DNA of 64,000 nt from the NCBI GenBank assembly GCA_021776825.1, contig JAJFFG010000046.1, forward strand, positions 1-64,000. The letters run 5' to 3'. This stretch comes from Planctomycetota bacterium. GTDB taxonomy: Bacteria > Planctomycetota > JAJSAM01 > JAJVHW01. A program made the position numbers and the translations under genes. Below are positions 1 to 7,746 of the stretch, piece after piece. The notes below the pieces were generated by a model that was not told the origin of the DNA, did not search any database, and saw only the letters and a list, made by a program, of their open reading frames with translations. Position 1 is the stretch's first letter; every line of letters starts with the position of its first letter.

Positions 1-192
1 CCAGAGACACGCTCCGCCGACTCCTACGACGCATCGCACGGGCAAAGGAGCGACCCCGTCCCGGGCGATCGGCACCCAGGAGGTCACTGCAGCCTCAACC
101 CAAGTGGACGCCCCGTGGGCGGCGAGGTAGAGGTTGATGGCCTTGCGCAGGGGGGGGAGAGAATCCCGCGATGCCAAGGTCACGACCCCCAT
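1..192 (-). CDS. Partial ORF of unknown function, cut by the window start
   Basis: On the minus strand an ATG at 192 opens a frame that runs without a stop for 64 codons to the window edge. The translation starts MGVVTLASRDSLPPLRK, has coding-like composition and strong third-position G/C. I do not recognise the family. The ATG overlaps the end of the phosphatase-like fragment (180-392) by 13 nt. The run of eight C (minus strand) near position 155 is a possible frameshift site, so this may be the continuation of that fragment in another frame rather than a separate gene. The neighbourhood upstream is decayed, so it may itself be a remnant. Confidence 0.35.
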   Translation of the reverse strand, partial: MGVVTLASRDSLPPLRKAINLYLAAHGASTWVEAAVTSWVPIARDGVAPLPVRCVVGVGGACLW

Positions 193-392
193 ACCCCGAG
201 GAGTTCCGGCGCCAGGTCGTCGTGCTCCTCGCGCAGGCCGAGGATGCGCGTCACTCCGACGTCGGCCAACATGCCGACATCCACCTTCGTCAGAGGGGCG
301 CGACCGGCGAGGAGGCGATCATCCAACTCGTGAAACGTAAACGCGGGCAACGCGGGTACCGCGTAGACGCGATCGTGCTCACGGTTGGTCAT
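180..392 (-). pseudogene. Fragment resembling the N-terminus of a dual-specificity phosphatase
   Basis: Seventy codons from an ATG at 392. The stretch RLLAGRAPLTKVDV followed by LADVGVTRILGLREEHDDL resembles the N-terminal part of cysteine-dependent dual-specificity phosphatases, where a conserved LREE-like segment follows a GVT strand. The catalytic HCxxGxxR loop, about 60 residues further on in the family, is absent from this frame. The start overlaps the stop of the helicase remnant by 14 nt. Assignment rests on one short motif. It could instead be an unrelated small protein. Confidence 0.3.
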
Positions 393-837
393 GCGGGGTG
401 TCGTCACCGGGCGACGGTCCGTCGCCCCCCCACTCCACCAGCCGGCAGAACAGGTTGAGCCGCCCCGTGGCAGGCACCGACCCGGCGGCCGGCAGCGCGA
501 TGCGGGGATCTCCGACAACGATCGCCAACGAGCGCGCGGGGGAGTTGGAGGTGACGCCGACACTCTTGCCGGCAGCGAGCAGGGCGAGGATCACGCGCGC
601 GGCGGTGTACGTCTTGCCGGCACCGAACGGCCCCTGGATCACGAGGCATGGCTCACGAAGCGAGGCGACCACCCGAGTCGTGCCCGCGACCACGTCCTCG
701 TCGGCACCGAAAAGCGGCCCCCCGGTGTGTCCGGCGACCGTCGGCGTACGCCGGAGCAGATCGCGTAGCGCCGGGGAAAGGTGGCGGGCTGGCACGAGAA
801 CATCGCCATGGCGGAGACACTCGAGGAGCGCACGGGT
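379..837 (-). pseudogene. Remnant of a superfamily 1 helicase with an internal deletion
   Basis: The frame contains a Walker A loop in the context LVIQGPFGAGKTYTAARVI, then LLAAGKSVGVTSNS. This is the start of the helicase core as seen in TM0106-type RecB-nuclease/helicase fusions (AAA_11). Right after SNS it jumps to SLAIVVGDPRIALPAAGS and RLNLFCRLVEWGG, which resembles the extreme C-terminus (AAA_12) of the same proteins. The several hundred residues of helicase motifs Ia to V that should lie between are missing. GTG 795 is the first usable start, but homologous-looking sequence (TRALLECLRHGDVLV) continues upstream to about 837 without a start. This is a pseudogene, not a functional enzyme. 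Confidence 0.5.
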
Positions 838-962
838 GTGACACCTGCACCTGTCTCCAGGGCCATGGAGAAGATGACGAACCTCCAGAAGAACGCCGAG
901 GGCCAGGCGTTCGAGCCGCTCGAGTCCGACGAGCCGACGAGGAGTAGGCGTAACCGGAATCG

Positions 963-998
963 AGAGCGCCCCGTCCGCGGCTGCGGACGGGGCGCTCT
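963..998 (-). terminator. Perfect 16-bp hairpin, likely terminator of the 1029-2072 gene
   Basis: Positions 963-978 and 983-998 are a perfect inverted repeat of 16 bp around a GGCT loop. It lies 31 nt downstream of the stop codon of the minus-strand gene ending at 1029. No strong U-tract follows on either strand, so it may act as a 3'-end stabiliser or a U-less terminator. Confidence 0.6.
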
Positions 999-1028
999 GT
1001 TCGCTGGTGCCTCGTCAGTCGCGTCCTG

Positions 1029-2072
1029 TCAGCGGGCGGGCTCGCCCCGGTTGCCGTCGTCGCCGGTCGGAGCGTCCCGCTCCGGGAAGCCCGGAAAACC
1101 CGGGGAGCCCGGGAGGTCGGGGAGGTCGATGCGGAGCAGGTTGTGGGTCCGCGTCAGGATGCCGTCTTCGTCGGCGATCCAGAGAGTGACGTCGTACTCG
1201 ACCGGCTGCGGGTACGTGAAGGAGCCGTTCCACGAACTGCCGTCATCGCGATCCGACCCGTCACGCCAGTTGGGCACGTCGTCCATCTCCGGCAGCACCC
1301 AATCCTCCGGACCGGGACCCGGCCCGTTCTCGTCGAGCCCCACCACTGCCGGCAGGTCGCCGGCGACCCAGACGGTGCCGTTCCCGTCGCGGATCTCGAA
1401 CGCACGCTCTGCGAGTTCGGACGCGTGGTCCACACCCAGCGGCATGTCGTCCCCGGTGACGGAGTCGAGCATGAGTGCGTAGGAGACGTCGGGGAAGCCC
1501 TCGCCTTCCTCGAGCGGCGGCGCGAGCGAGAGGATGAAGCACTCGATGTCCATCATGTCGCTCTCCGGCCGAGCCGGGATCGAGATGAGCGTGATGGACG
1601 CCTTGTCGCCGGCGTCGCCGGTGTACTCCTCGAGGCCGACGAGCAGCAGCGGGTCGGCTTCGGTCTCGAGGACGCGTGCGTCGTCGCCGTCCGCGACGAT
1701 GTCGATGTGGTCGGGCAGTTCCTCGATCGCGGCGACCTTGCCTGGAAGGGTCGAGCGGCCCTCCGTCAGCACGAGTCGGCCGCGACCGCGCTTGTTGGTG
1801 CGAATGCTGCCGAGCACCTCGCCGGTGTCTGCGTCGACGACGTTGTAGACCGTGTGGCGCGCGAGCTTCTTGATGCGCACGACCATGCGATCGCCCCTCT
1901 TGCGGTGGACGATCTTCACCTTGCCCGATGCGTCCGTCTCACCGGTGTCACCCGGTGGAACCAACTCGACGGTCTCGGCCTTCTTGGCCAAGGCGGGTGT
2001 CGCTGGGACGAGCGTCAGCGCAGCGAGTGCGAGCGCAACGACTCCCGCACGACGTGTGAACTTGCGGAGCAT
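1029..2072 (-). CDS. Secreted protein of unknown function
   Basis: A 347-residue protein with a clear signal peptide: basic MLRKFTRR, a hydrophobic AGVVALALAALTLVP stretch and an ALA cleavage site near residue 29. The ATG at 2072 was chosen because a GGAGGG Shine-Dalgarno lies about 8 nt upstream and the signal peptide follows directly; the open frame extends further upstream without either. The mature part is rich in Asp/Glu and beta-type segments. A basic patch lies near residues 50-75, and the C-terminal 30 residues are Gly/Pro-rich (PGSPGFPGFP). I recognise no domain. The strong hairpin at 963-998 follows the gene, so it is probably monocistronic. Confidence 0.75.
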   Translation of the reverse strand: MLRKFTRRAGVVALALAALTLVPATPALAKKAETVELVPPGDTGETDASGKVKIVHRKRGDRMVVRIKKLARHTVYNVVDADTGEVLGSIRTNKRGRGRLVLTEGRSTLPGKVAAIEELPDHIDIVADGDDARVLETEADPLLLVGLEEYTGDAGDKASITLISIPARPESDMMDIECFILSLAPPLEEGEGFPDVSYALMLDSVTGDDMPLGVDHASELAERAFEIRDGNGTVWVAGDLPAVVGLDENGPGPGPEDWVLPEMDDVPNWRDGSDRDDGSSWNGSFTYPQPVEYDVTLWIADEDGILTRTHNLLRIDLPDLPGSPGFPGFPERDAPTGDDGNRGEPAR

Positions 2073-2228
2073 GCTGTTCCCTCCGTCCGGGCCCGATCCC
2101 GCTAGGCCTCGGACAACTTCCTCGAACCCCCATTGTGGCCCCGACGGCCAAACTGGGAAGGGGGGGCGGGCCACGCGGCGTCGGGCGATTCTGGCCCGGC
2201 CGCCCGGCCCCCGTCTCATGACCCGCCG

Positions 2229-2468
2229 ATGGCCTCGTTCTACGCCCGGATCGGGCTGCCCCGCCACTGGCACGTGATCCTCCTGTTCCTGGTGGTCGCG
2301 GCGTTCTACGCGCTCCTCTACCTGCCGGACTTGCGGCTCGGGCCGGGGAGGACACCCTCCGACTCGAGGGTGACGACAGCCTGGACGTCTACAAGGCACG
2401 GGGCGCTACTTCACGGATGCCGACGCTTCCGGAAGACGATGGTGCTCTACCGCGCATCGGACTCGTAG
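2229..2468 (+). pseudogene. Small membrane protein gene, probably frameshifted
   Basis: An ATG at 2229 encodes MASFYARIGLPRHWHVILL and a convincing single transmembrane helix (VILLFLVVAAFYALLYL). Past residue 37 this frame turns Arg/Ser-rich. The next frame gives the coding-like EDTLRLEGDDSLDVYKARG, and the last codons of the first frame (KTMVLYRASDS, stop at 2468) look real again. This pattern suggests compensating frameshifts near 2340-2360 and 2400-2430. It may be a decayed gene or a sequence error. No Shine-Dalgarno is visible. Confidence 0.3.
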
Positions 2469-2491
2469 GTCGCAGGTTCGCGGTGCGGGGA

Positions 2492-3928
2492 TCACTGGCC
2501 CCAGGTGCTGCTGGCGGTGGCATCGGTCGCGAACGCGGAGCCGTCGGGGCCCACCAGCTCCACCGCGTCGATCTCGTGCCAGCCTTTGTGGCGCCCGGTG
2601 TCGAGGGTGACGCGGACCGCGTTCACCGCCACTCCCGGGGAAGAGAGCCGCGCCTCGAACGTCCCGCCACCGTGCAGGTCGGATGTGCCCTCCCAGCCGA
2701 CGCGCCAGCTCCCACCGGGTGAGCGCACGTCGACGCGCGCGACGGCGCCGCCGGTGTAGACCTCGTACACCCGGACGACGGTCGCGTCGACCGCCTTCGC
2801 ATACGTGAGTTCGAGCCACTCGGTTCCCGCGTTCTCCTGCGCCGGGCACCACGCGTTGACGTGGTCGGCGCCGGGGGTTGGCACGTCGGGCGGGCCGAGG
2901 ACCCGGCGGACGTCGTAGCTCGGAATCTCGTCCTGTTGCGCCCGGGCGGCAGAGAGCCGCGCGCGGACGGCATGTTCCTTCTCCCACGCGAGCCACTCGT
3001 CGAGGAGCGCCCGTGCGTCGTCGGATCGGAACACGCCCAGCCTCTCGGCGCCGCGATTGCGAACGGGGTAGTGGTCGTCGCTCGCGGCGCGCCGGATCAG
3101 TTGCAGTCCGCTTGTCTCGTCGAGGGGGTTGATCGACGCGACGATCGCGGCCCGGACGCCCTCGTGCTGTTCGCGCCCGAAGAGCCGCAGGAGCGCCGCG
3201 TTCGCGTGCTGCCCGGCCGTCGCGGCGACACCCTTGATCAGGGCCATCCGCGCGGTGGTGTCTGTGGTCGTCGGGACGAGCGCCTCGAGTCGCACGGCGT
3301 GGCGCGGTCCGCCGCCGCCCGCGATGCCGTCGATCACCGCCTTCGCCAGGTCGCCCGTCGGGGAGGTCTGCAGCGCGTCGACGAGCGCGTCGATCGCGTA
3401 CGGGTCGTCGCTGAAGCGAGGCGCAGAGAGGATCTTCGCGACCCACAGCCGCAACGCGGGCGGCTGCCGCGCGTCGGCAAGGTAGCCGCGCAGATCGGCC
3501 ACGAGATCCGGCGCGTAGGCCTCGACGGCCAGCCGGAAGAAATCCGACCCCTTCGGCTGCGTCTCGAAGGACCGCACCCAGCCAGTGAGGAACGACTGCG
3601 CGCTGCCTGTGGCGTTCCCCGCTGCGGCATCCCCCGCGGTAGCGGGCGAGACGGCGGGACGGACGACGGGTACGACGGGCTCAGCCTCCACCGGCGGGTC
3701 GGAGGGCGCAGGCGACCGGTTGCGGCGCGTCCGGCGGGGCCGCTCGGCTCCCTCCGCCGCTCCGGGGGCGCCCGGCTTCGCGGGGGCCGCGCGAGCACCG
3801 CGCTCCAGTTCCGCGACGCGCGCGCGCAGTTCCGCGACGTCGCCATCGCGCGACGACAGCGTGGCGGCGAGCGCCAGGACGGCGACGACCGTCGCGATCA
3901 CCGACAGGACGAATGGGAGCGCCTTCAC
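2492..3928 (-). CDS. Membrane-anchored HEAT-repeat protein with discoidin-like C-terminus
   Basis: A 478-residue protein starting at GTG 3928. Residues 5-22 form a transmembrane anchor. Residues 30-46 (LRARVAELERGARA) look like a short coiled coil, followed by a Pro/Ala-rich linker to about 105. Residues 110-330 are helical repeats of HEAT type (LRLWVAKILSAPRFSDDPY and similar units). The last 140 residues begin with RRVLGPPDVP and continue with EWLELTYAKAVDATVVRVYE. They resemble the F5/8C (discoidin)-like beta-sandwich found in planctomycete surface proteins, usually a carbohydrate- or surface-binding module. The bulk probably faces outward from the anchor. Substrate is unknown. Confidence 0.7.
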   Translation of the reverse strand: MKALPFVLSVIATVVAVLALAATLSSRDGDVAELRARVAELERGARAAPAKPGAPGAAEGAERPRRTRRNRSPAPSDPPVEAEPVVPVVRPAVSPATAGDAAAGNATGSAQSFLTGWVRSFETQPKGSDFFRLAVEAYAPDLVADLRGYLADARQPPALRLWVAKILSAPRFSDDPYAIDALVDALQTSPTGDLAKAVIDGIAGGGGPRHAVRLEALVPTTTDTTARMALIKGVAATAGQHANAALLRLFGREQHEGVRAAIVASINPLDETSGLQLIRRAASDDHYPVRNRGAERLGVFRSDDARALLDEWLAWEKEHAVRARLSAARAQQDEIPSYDVRRVLGPPDVPTPGADHVNAWCPAQENAGTEWLELTYAKAVDATVVRVYEVYTGGAVARVDVRSPGGSWRVGWEGTSDLHGGGTFEARLSSPGVAVNAVRVTLDTGRHKGWHEIDAVELVGPDGSAFATDATASSTWGQ

Positions 3929-3935
3929 GCCCCCG

Positions 3936-3941
3936 ACTCTA
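3936..3941 (-). promoter_or_regulatory. Putative -10 box (TAGAGT), leaderless type
   Basis: TAGAGT on the minus strand ends 7 nt before the GTG at 3928. There is no Shine-Dalgarno and no clear -35. Confidence 0.3.
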
Positions 3942-4128
3942 CCGTCCTCTCGTCAGCCGGCCCGGCATCTGCTAGCAGGTCGTCCAGGCGCCCACGCGGT
4001 CGCCGACCTGGACGTGGAGACACACGACGCTGAGACACTGCGAGCTGACCCCACTGCCTGGCGGACGCACGCTCTCCCCTTCGAGTTGGTCCCGTTCGTT
4101 CGGCGTGCCGAGACCTGCTTCGAGACAG

Positions 4129-4157
4129 TTGACGACTCGATACGCGTGGTTTATTGT
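4129..4157 (+). promoter_or_regulatory. Sigma-70-type promoter placed to give a leaderless transcript
   Basis: TTGACG (4129-4134), a 17-nt spacer, then TATTGT (4152-4157). The -10 ends exactly 6 nt before the ATG at 4164, so transcription would begin at or next to the A of the start codon. No ribosome binding site is present. Confidence 0.6.
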
Positions 4158-4163
4158 CTCGAC

Positions 4164-4742
4164 ATGCGGATCTCCGACCTCACTGCGGCCCTCGAGACAC
4201 TTGGTGCGCTCGTCCAGGAGCGCGGGCTCGCGTTCGACGTGGTCGTGGCTGGAGGCGGTGCGTTGTTGCTCGAGGGGCTCGTGCTCCGACCGACCAACGA
4301 CCTCGACATCGTGGCGCTCGTCGAGGCCGGAGCCTGGATCTCCGCCTCACCGCTGCCGGAGGAACTCCTGCGCGCCGCGCGCGAGGTCGCCGGCGCGCTC
4401 GACCTCGGGGAGGACTGGCTGAACCCCGGACCGACGTCGTTGCTCGATCTGGGCCTGCCGCCCGGCTTCGCGGCGCGGGCCGCCACACGGGACTACGGCG
4501 GGCTGACGGTGCGTGTCGCAGCGCGCGAGGACCAGGTTGCGCTGAAGCTCTACGCAGCCGCCGACCACTGGCCGCACCAGGGCAAGCACCTCCAGGACCT
4601 GCGCGAGCTCGGGCCGTCGTCCGATGAGTTGCGTCGCGCCGCCGCCTGGTGTCGCACGCACGATCCGTCACCCGGGTTCCGCGACGTGCTCCTGGTGCCG
4701 CTCCTCGCGACGTTCGGAGTGGAGATCAACGATGTCGGATAG
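4164..4742 (+). CDS. DUF6036-type nucleotidyltransferase, possible toxin
   Basis: A 192-residue protein. Residues 27-50 (VVAGGGALLLEGLVLRPTND, then LDIV) carry the GGG...R.T.DLD pattern of MNT-like nucleotidyltransferase folds of the DUF6036/AbiEii type, with Asp46 and Asp48 as likely metal ligands. The C-terminal half is helical, with DQVALKLYAAADHWPHQGKH resembling the conserved K..A..dR...KD element. ATG 4164 was chosen because a near-consensus promoter ends 6 nt upstream and the fold starts at once. It overlaps the next gene by 11 nt. Known type IV toxin-antitoxin systems (AbiE) pair such a transferase with a winged-helix antitoxin, as seen here. Toxicity is an inference. Confidence 0.7.
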   Translation: MRISDLTAALETLGALVQERGLAFDVVVAGGGALLLEGLVLRPTNDLDIVALVEAGAWISASPLPEELLRAAREVAGALDLGEDWLNPGPTSLLDLGLPPGFAARAATRDYGGLTVRVAAREDQVALKLYAAADHWPHQGKHLQDLRELGPSSDELRRAAAWCRTHDPSPGFRDVLLVPLLATFGVEINDVG

Positions 4743-5637
4743 CTCGACCATCGACCGACATGCGGCCGATCTTGCGTGGAGTCTGTGGACCGAGCTGGGC
4801 GTCCCTGGCGTCATCCGACGGCACGCGTCGCTGGTCGTGGATCCCGAACCGCTCCTCGTCGCGACGCCGGGACTCGCGCATGCGGACCAGCGTCTCCTGG
4901 ACGAGGTCGTGCGCTGGTGGACGACGCACGAAGACCGTCTGTCCGTGAGCCGCATTGCCGGTCTGGCCGCGACGTTGGCCGACCGACCCCGAGAGCGTTT
5001 CGCAGCGTTCTCGTCACGCCGCCTCAAGGGAGCGGGAACGGCTCGGCGCACGACGCCCGCAACCCGCACCGTGGCCGCGGTGAATGAGCGTCCCCCGATC
5101 CGCCTGCCTCTCGAGCGCCCGTCACTCCTACGTCTGCGGCTACGCGCACTCTGCGGCGTGGGCGCTCGCGCCGACGTGCTGACGAGTCTGTTGCTCGGTC
5201 GTTCGCGTTGGGCGAGCGCGGCTGAGCTGGCGACGGCCGGGTACTCGAAGAGGACGGTGGCGCGGATCCTCACTGAACTTGCGGGAGCAGGCATCGCGGT
5301 GCGGCGCTCGGAGGGGAACGCACTGCGTTTCCGGATCGCGGACCCAGACGCACTCTCCGCTCTCTCGGCGGACGAGGGCCTGACCGAACCGCAGTGGATG
5401 CGTGCCTTCGCCGCGCTGAACGAACTGCAGGAACTCGCGCGCCTTGGGGACAAACCCGGCGCGGTTCGTCGCGTAGCCGCGCACTCGGCGCGCGAGACGC
5501 TCGCGGCAGCGTGCGCTCACCTCGACTGGGACCCGCCCCCTGTCACGCGCGGCGTCTCGAGCGCGTGGGATGACGTACTGGACTGGGGAGCCGAGACCCT
5601 CGCGCGCCTCGCGGCCGGGCCCGCGGTCGAGACGTAG
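4732..5637 (+). CDS. Winged-helix protein partnered with the DUF6036 transferase
   Basis: A 301-residue protein starting at ATG 4732, inside the end of the upstream gene, with GGAG sequences 8-14 nt before it. The centre (about residues 165-215: SRWASAAELATAGYSKRTVA, then RILTELAGAGIAV) is a winged helix-turn-helix. The flanking regions are Leu/Ala/Arg-rich helices I do not recognise. The 11-nt overlap implies translational coupling. By analogy with AbiEi it could neutralise the transferase and repress the shared promoter, but the gene order (transferase first) is the reverse of classical abiE. It could also be an unrelated regulator. Confidence 0.65.
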   Translation: MSDSSTIDRHAADLAWSLWTELGVPGVIRRHASLVVDPEPLLVATPGLAHADQRLLDEVVRWWTTHEDRLSVSRIAGLAATLADRPRERFAAFSSRRLKGAGTARRTTPATRTVAAVNERPPIRLPLERPSLLRLRLRALCGVGARADVLTSLLLGRSRWASAAELATAGYSKRTVARILTELAGAGIAVRRSEGNALRFRIADPDALSALSADEGLTEPQWMRAFAALNELQELARLGDKPGAVRRVAAHSARETLAAACAHLDWDPPPVTRGVSSAWDDVLDWGAETLARLAAGPAVET

Positions 5638-5679
5638 CTCCCAGGTGTCCACGGAGCCGGGGGAACTCAACCGGGGCAG

Positions 5680-7476
5680 GTGATCGCCGGCGTCGTCGTC
5701 GACGAGACGGGGCACCCCGTGCACGACGCCGACGTCACGATCCGGCTGGTCCCCCCGCTGGGCGAGCTCCGCGTCGTCACCGGTCACGATGGCGCGTTCC
5801 GGTTCGAGGCACTGCATGGCCGCGCCGCAATCGCGGTCACCGTGCGGAAGGACGACGGTCCCCCCGCCGTCGTGTCCACGCCGACCGGCCGCGAGGATAT
5901 CCAGGTCGTCCTCCCGCCGGCGGTCGTCGGCGGCACCGTGCGCGGCGTCGTCCTGCGTCCCGACGGGACGCCCGCCGAGGGAGCAGTCGTGGACCTCAGC
6001 GCGACCTGCGACGCCGACGGACGGTTCGAGCTCCGACGCTCCCAGGACGGGGACATCGTCGTGGGCGCGCGCTACGGGAGCGTCGATCTGCCGATGCCGC
6101 CCCACCGCTGGCAGGCGGAGTTCGGCCGGGCCGAGCTGCACCTGCCACGCGGCGGCGAGGTCGGCGGTGTGACGGTCCGACTGCAGCCGGTCCCGGTCTC
6201 GTTCGTCCCCGTGCAGCTGACGGATGCCGACGGCATCCCCCTCGTCGGCGTGGGCGTGCAACCCACGAGCAGCGGCTTCGGAGACATCACCGATGCCGAC
6301 GGTCGCACGGTCGTCGCGTTCCTCGACACGCCGCCGGGAACGACGGCTGCGGTCGACATCGGCGGACGGGGCGACGCCGCGAGGCAGCGCACCGAGATCG
6401 TGACGCGCGACGCGTGGGACGGCCCGCCGGAGCACATCGTCGAGGAGGCCGCGCCTCACCTCTCCGTGGAGATCGCGGGCGTCGCGAAGGAGGAGTGGGA
6501 CGCCGTGAAGGTATGGGCGACGCCGCGCAAGCGCATCCACATCCCACGCGGCACGCGCGTGGGCAAGGGGCCGAACTTCGAGATCAGCGTCCCCGACCAG
6601 GGCGAGCACCTGCTGACGATCCGGTACCCCAGCGGAGGCGCCGTTCGCATCATCCCGGCAGGAGGACGGGAACGACGTCTCCACGTCGACGTGCGGAGGG
6701 GCGCGACGTTGCACGTCACGGTCACGGACGCCGATGGCAAGACCCCACAGGACGTCCGCCGCATGACGCTTCTCTGGGAGCGCTCCGCGCCGTGGGGCTT
6801 CGTCGAGATCGGACGGCTGCGGCGCGGCGACGAGGGGGCGTGGACGGGCGAGCGCCTCCCCGCCGGGCGCTTCCTCCTCGCGGTGGACCGCGGCTTCCTG
6901 CCGTCGGCGATTCAGACCGTCGACATCCGCGAGACGGGCACGAGCACTGCGCGCGTTACGCTCCCCCGCCGCCAGACAGTGTCCGGCGAGGTGCGTGGCA
7001 CGACGTCCGAGCCGCTCGGCGGCTGCGTCGTGTCGCTGCGGCTGCCCGGCGGGCGACGACCCTCGGACCGCTTCGGCCCGCTGGCCACCACCGGCGCCGC
7101 CGGACGCTTCGAGGTGACCGTCTCCCCGATCGACGGCGCCTACCTGGCGTTCGAGCGTGAGGGCCACGCCACGCACATGGTGCCAATCGACGCCTCCCTC
7201 GCGACGCGCGTCCATCGCATGAAGCTGGAGCCGGAGGGGACGATCCTCGTGCGAACAGGCCACGTCGCCGCCGCGCGCCTGCCGGGCCGCCGCGTCCTCT
7301 GGGAGCCCTACGTCGAGCCGTCGACCATCTCGCCGCCTCCGGGAGGCACGCCCCTGCGACGCCTGCCTCTCGGCGACGTGGAGCTGCTCGCGTTCGGGTC
7401 CGGCGGGACGCTGACCGTGCAGACGGTCGAGGTCGTCCCCGGCCGCACCGTCGTGCTCGACGTCGACGCACGCTGA
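5680..7476 (+). CDS. Carboxypeptidase-regulatory-like repeat protein, lacking a signal peptide
   Basis: A 598-residue protein of tandem beta-sandwich repeats of the carboxypeptidase-regulatory-like/CarboxypepD_reg type: VIAGVVVDETGHPVHDADVT at the start, GGTVRGVVLRPDGTPAEGAV near residue 90 and further units near 340 and 430. Such proteins are normally exported. Here the first repeat begins at the GTG start (5680) with no signal or anchor. The frame upstream is open only back to the stop codon of the preceding gene (5635-5637), which lies in the same frame. The 5' end is therefore probably lost, or export depends on something unseen. Function unknown. Confidence 0.6.
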   Translation: MIAGVVVDETGHPVHDADVTIRLVPPLGELRVVTGHDGAFRFEALHGRAAIAVTVRKDDGPPAVVSTPTGREDIQVVLPPAVVGGTVRGVVLRPDGTPAEGAVVDLSATCDADGRFELRRSQDGDIVVGARYGSVDLPMPPHRWQAEFGRAELHLPRGGEVGGVTVRLQPVPVSFVPVQLTDADGIPLVGVGVQPTSSGFGDITDADGRTVVAFLDTPPGTTAAVDIGGRGDAARQRTEIVTRDAWDGPPEHIVEEAAPHLSVEIAGVAKEEWDAVKVWATPRKRIHIPRGTRVGKGPNFEISVPDQGEHLLTIRYPSGGAVRIIPAGGRERRLHVDVRRGATLHVTVTDADGKTPQDVRRMTLLWERSAPWGFVEIGRLRRGDEGAWTGERLPAGRFLLAVDRGFLPSAIQTVDIRETGTSTARVTLPRRQTVSGEVRGTTSEPLGGCVVSLRLPGGRRPSDRFGPLATTGAAGRFEVTVSPIDGAYLAFEREGHATHMVPIDASLATRVHRMKLEPEGTILVRTGHVAAARLPGRRVLWEPYVEPSTISPPPGGTPLRRLPLGDVELLAFGSGGTLTVQTVEVVPGRTVVLDVDAR

Positions 7477-7654
7477 GCGGTCGCACGTCGGGTCTCGACG
7501 CTCGCCGGTCCGCGCCGCGAACACCGCAGCTCCTCGCACCGAGGACTCCGACGGGATTGCGCATGCCGGACCGGTACGACAGCCGAGGCGAGAACGCCAC
7601 CCGGCTGACCGTGTCCCGCGAGTCCGACGCGACCAGCGTCGCGGAACGCTCGGG

Positions 7655-7660
7655 TACAAT
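7655..7660 (+). promoter_or_regulatory. Putative -10 box (TACAAT) for the 7747 gene
   Basis: TACAAT preceded by GGG. No good -35 at 17 nt. It would give a leader of about 80 nt ending in the Shine-Dalgarno of the downstream gene. Confidence 0.3.
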
Positions 7661-7746
7661 GGCGGATGCGTTCCGCGCCGGGGATCCCAGGCAGCCGGAG
7701 GGATCTCGAGCCGTCGGCTACTGCCGGGGCGCCGGGAGGTCGGGCC

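Noticed and set aside
781-1482. Plus-strand ORF starting MAGWHENIAMAETLEERTG
   Set aside because: The first 60 residues look mildly coding-like, but the frame then runs through the terminator hairpin and antisense to a signal-peptide gene. The minus-strand helicase remnant explains part of the same DNA. Not enough to call a gene.
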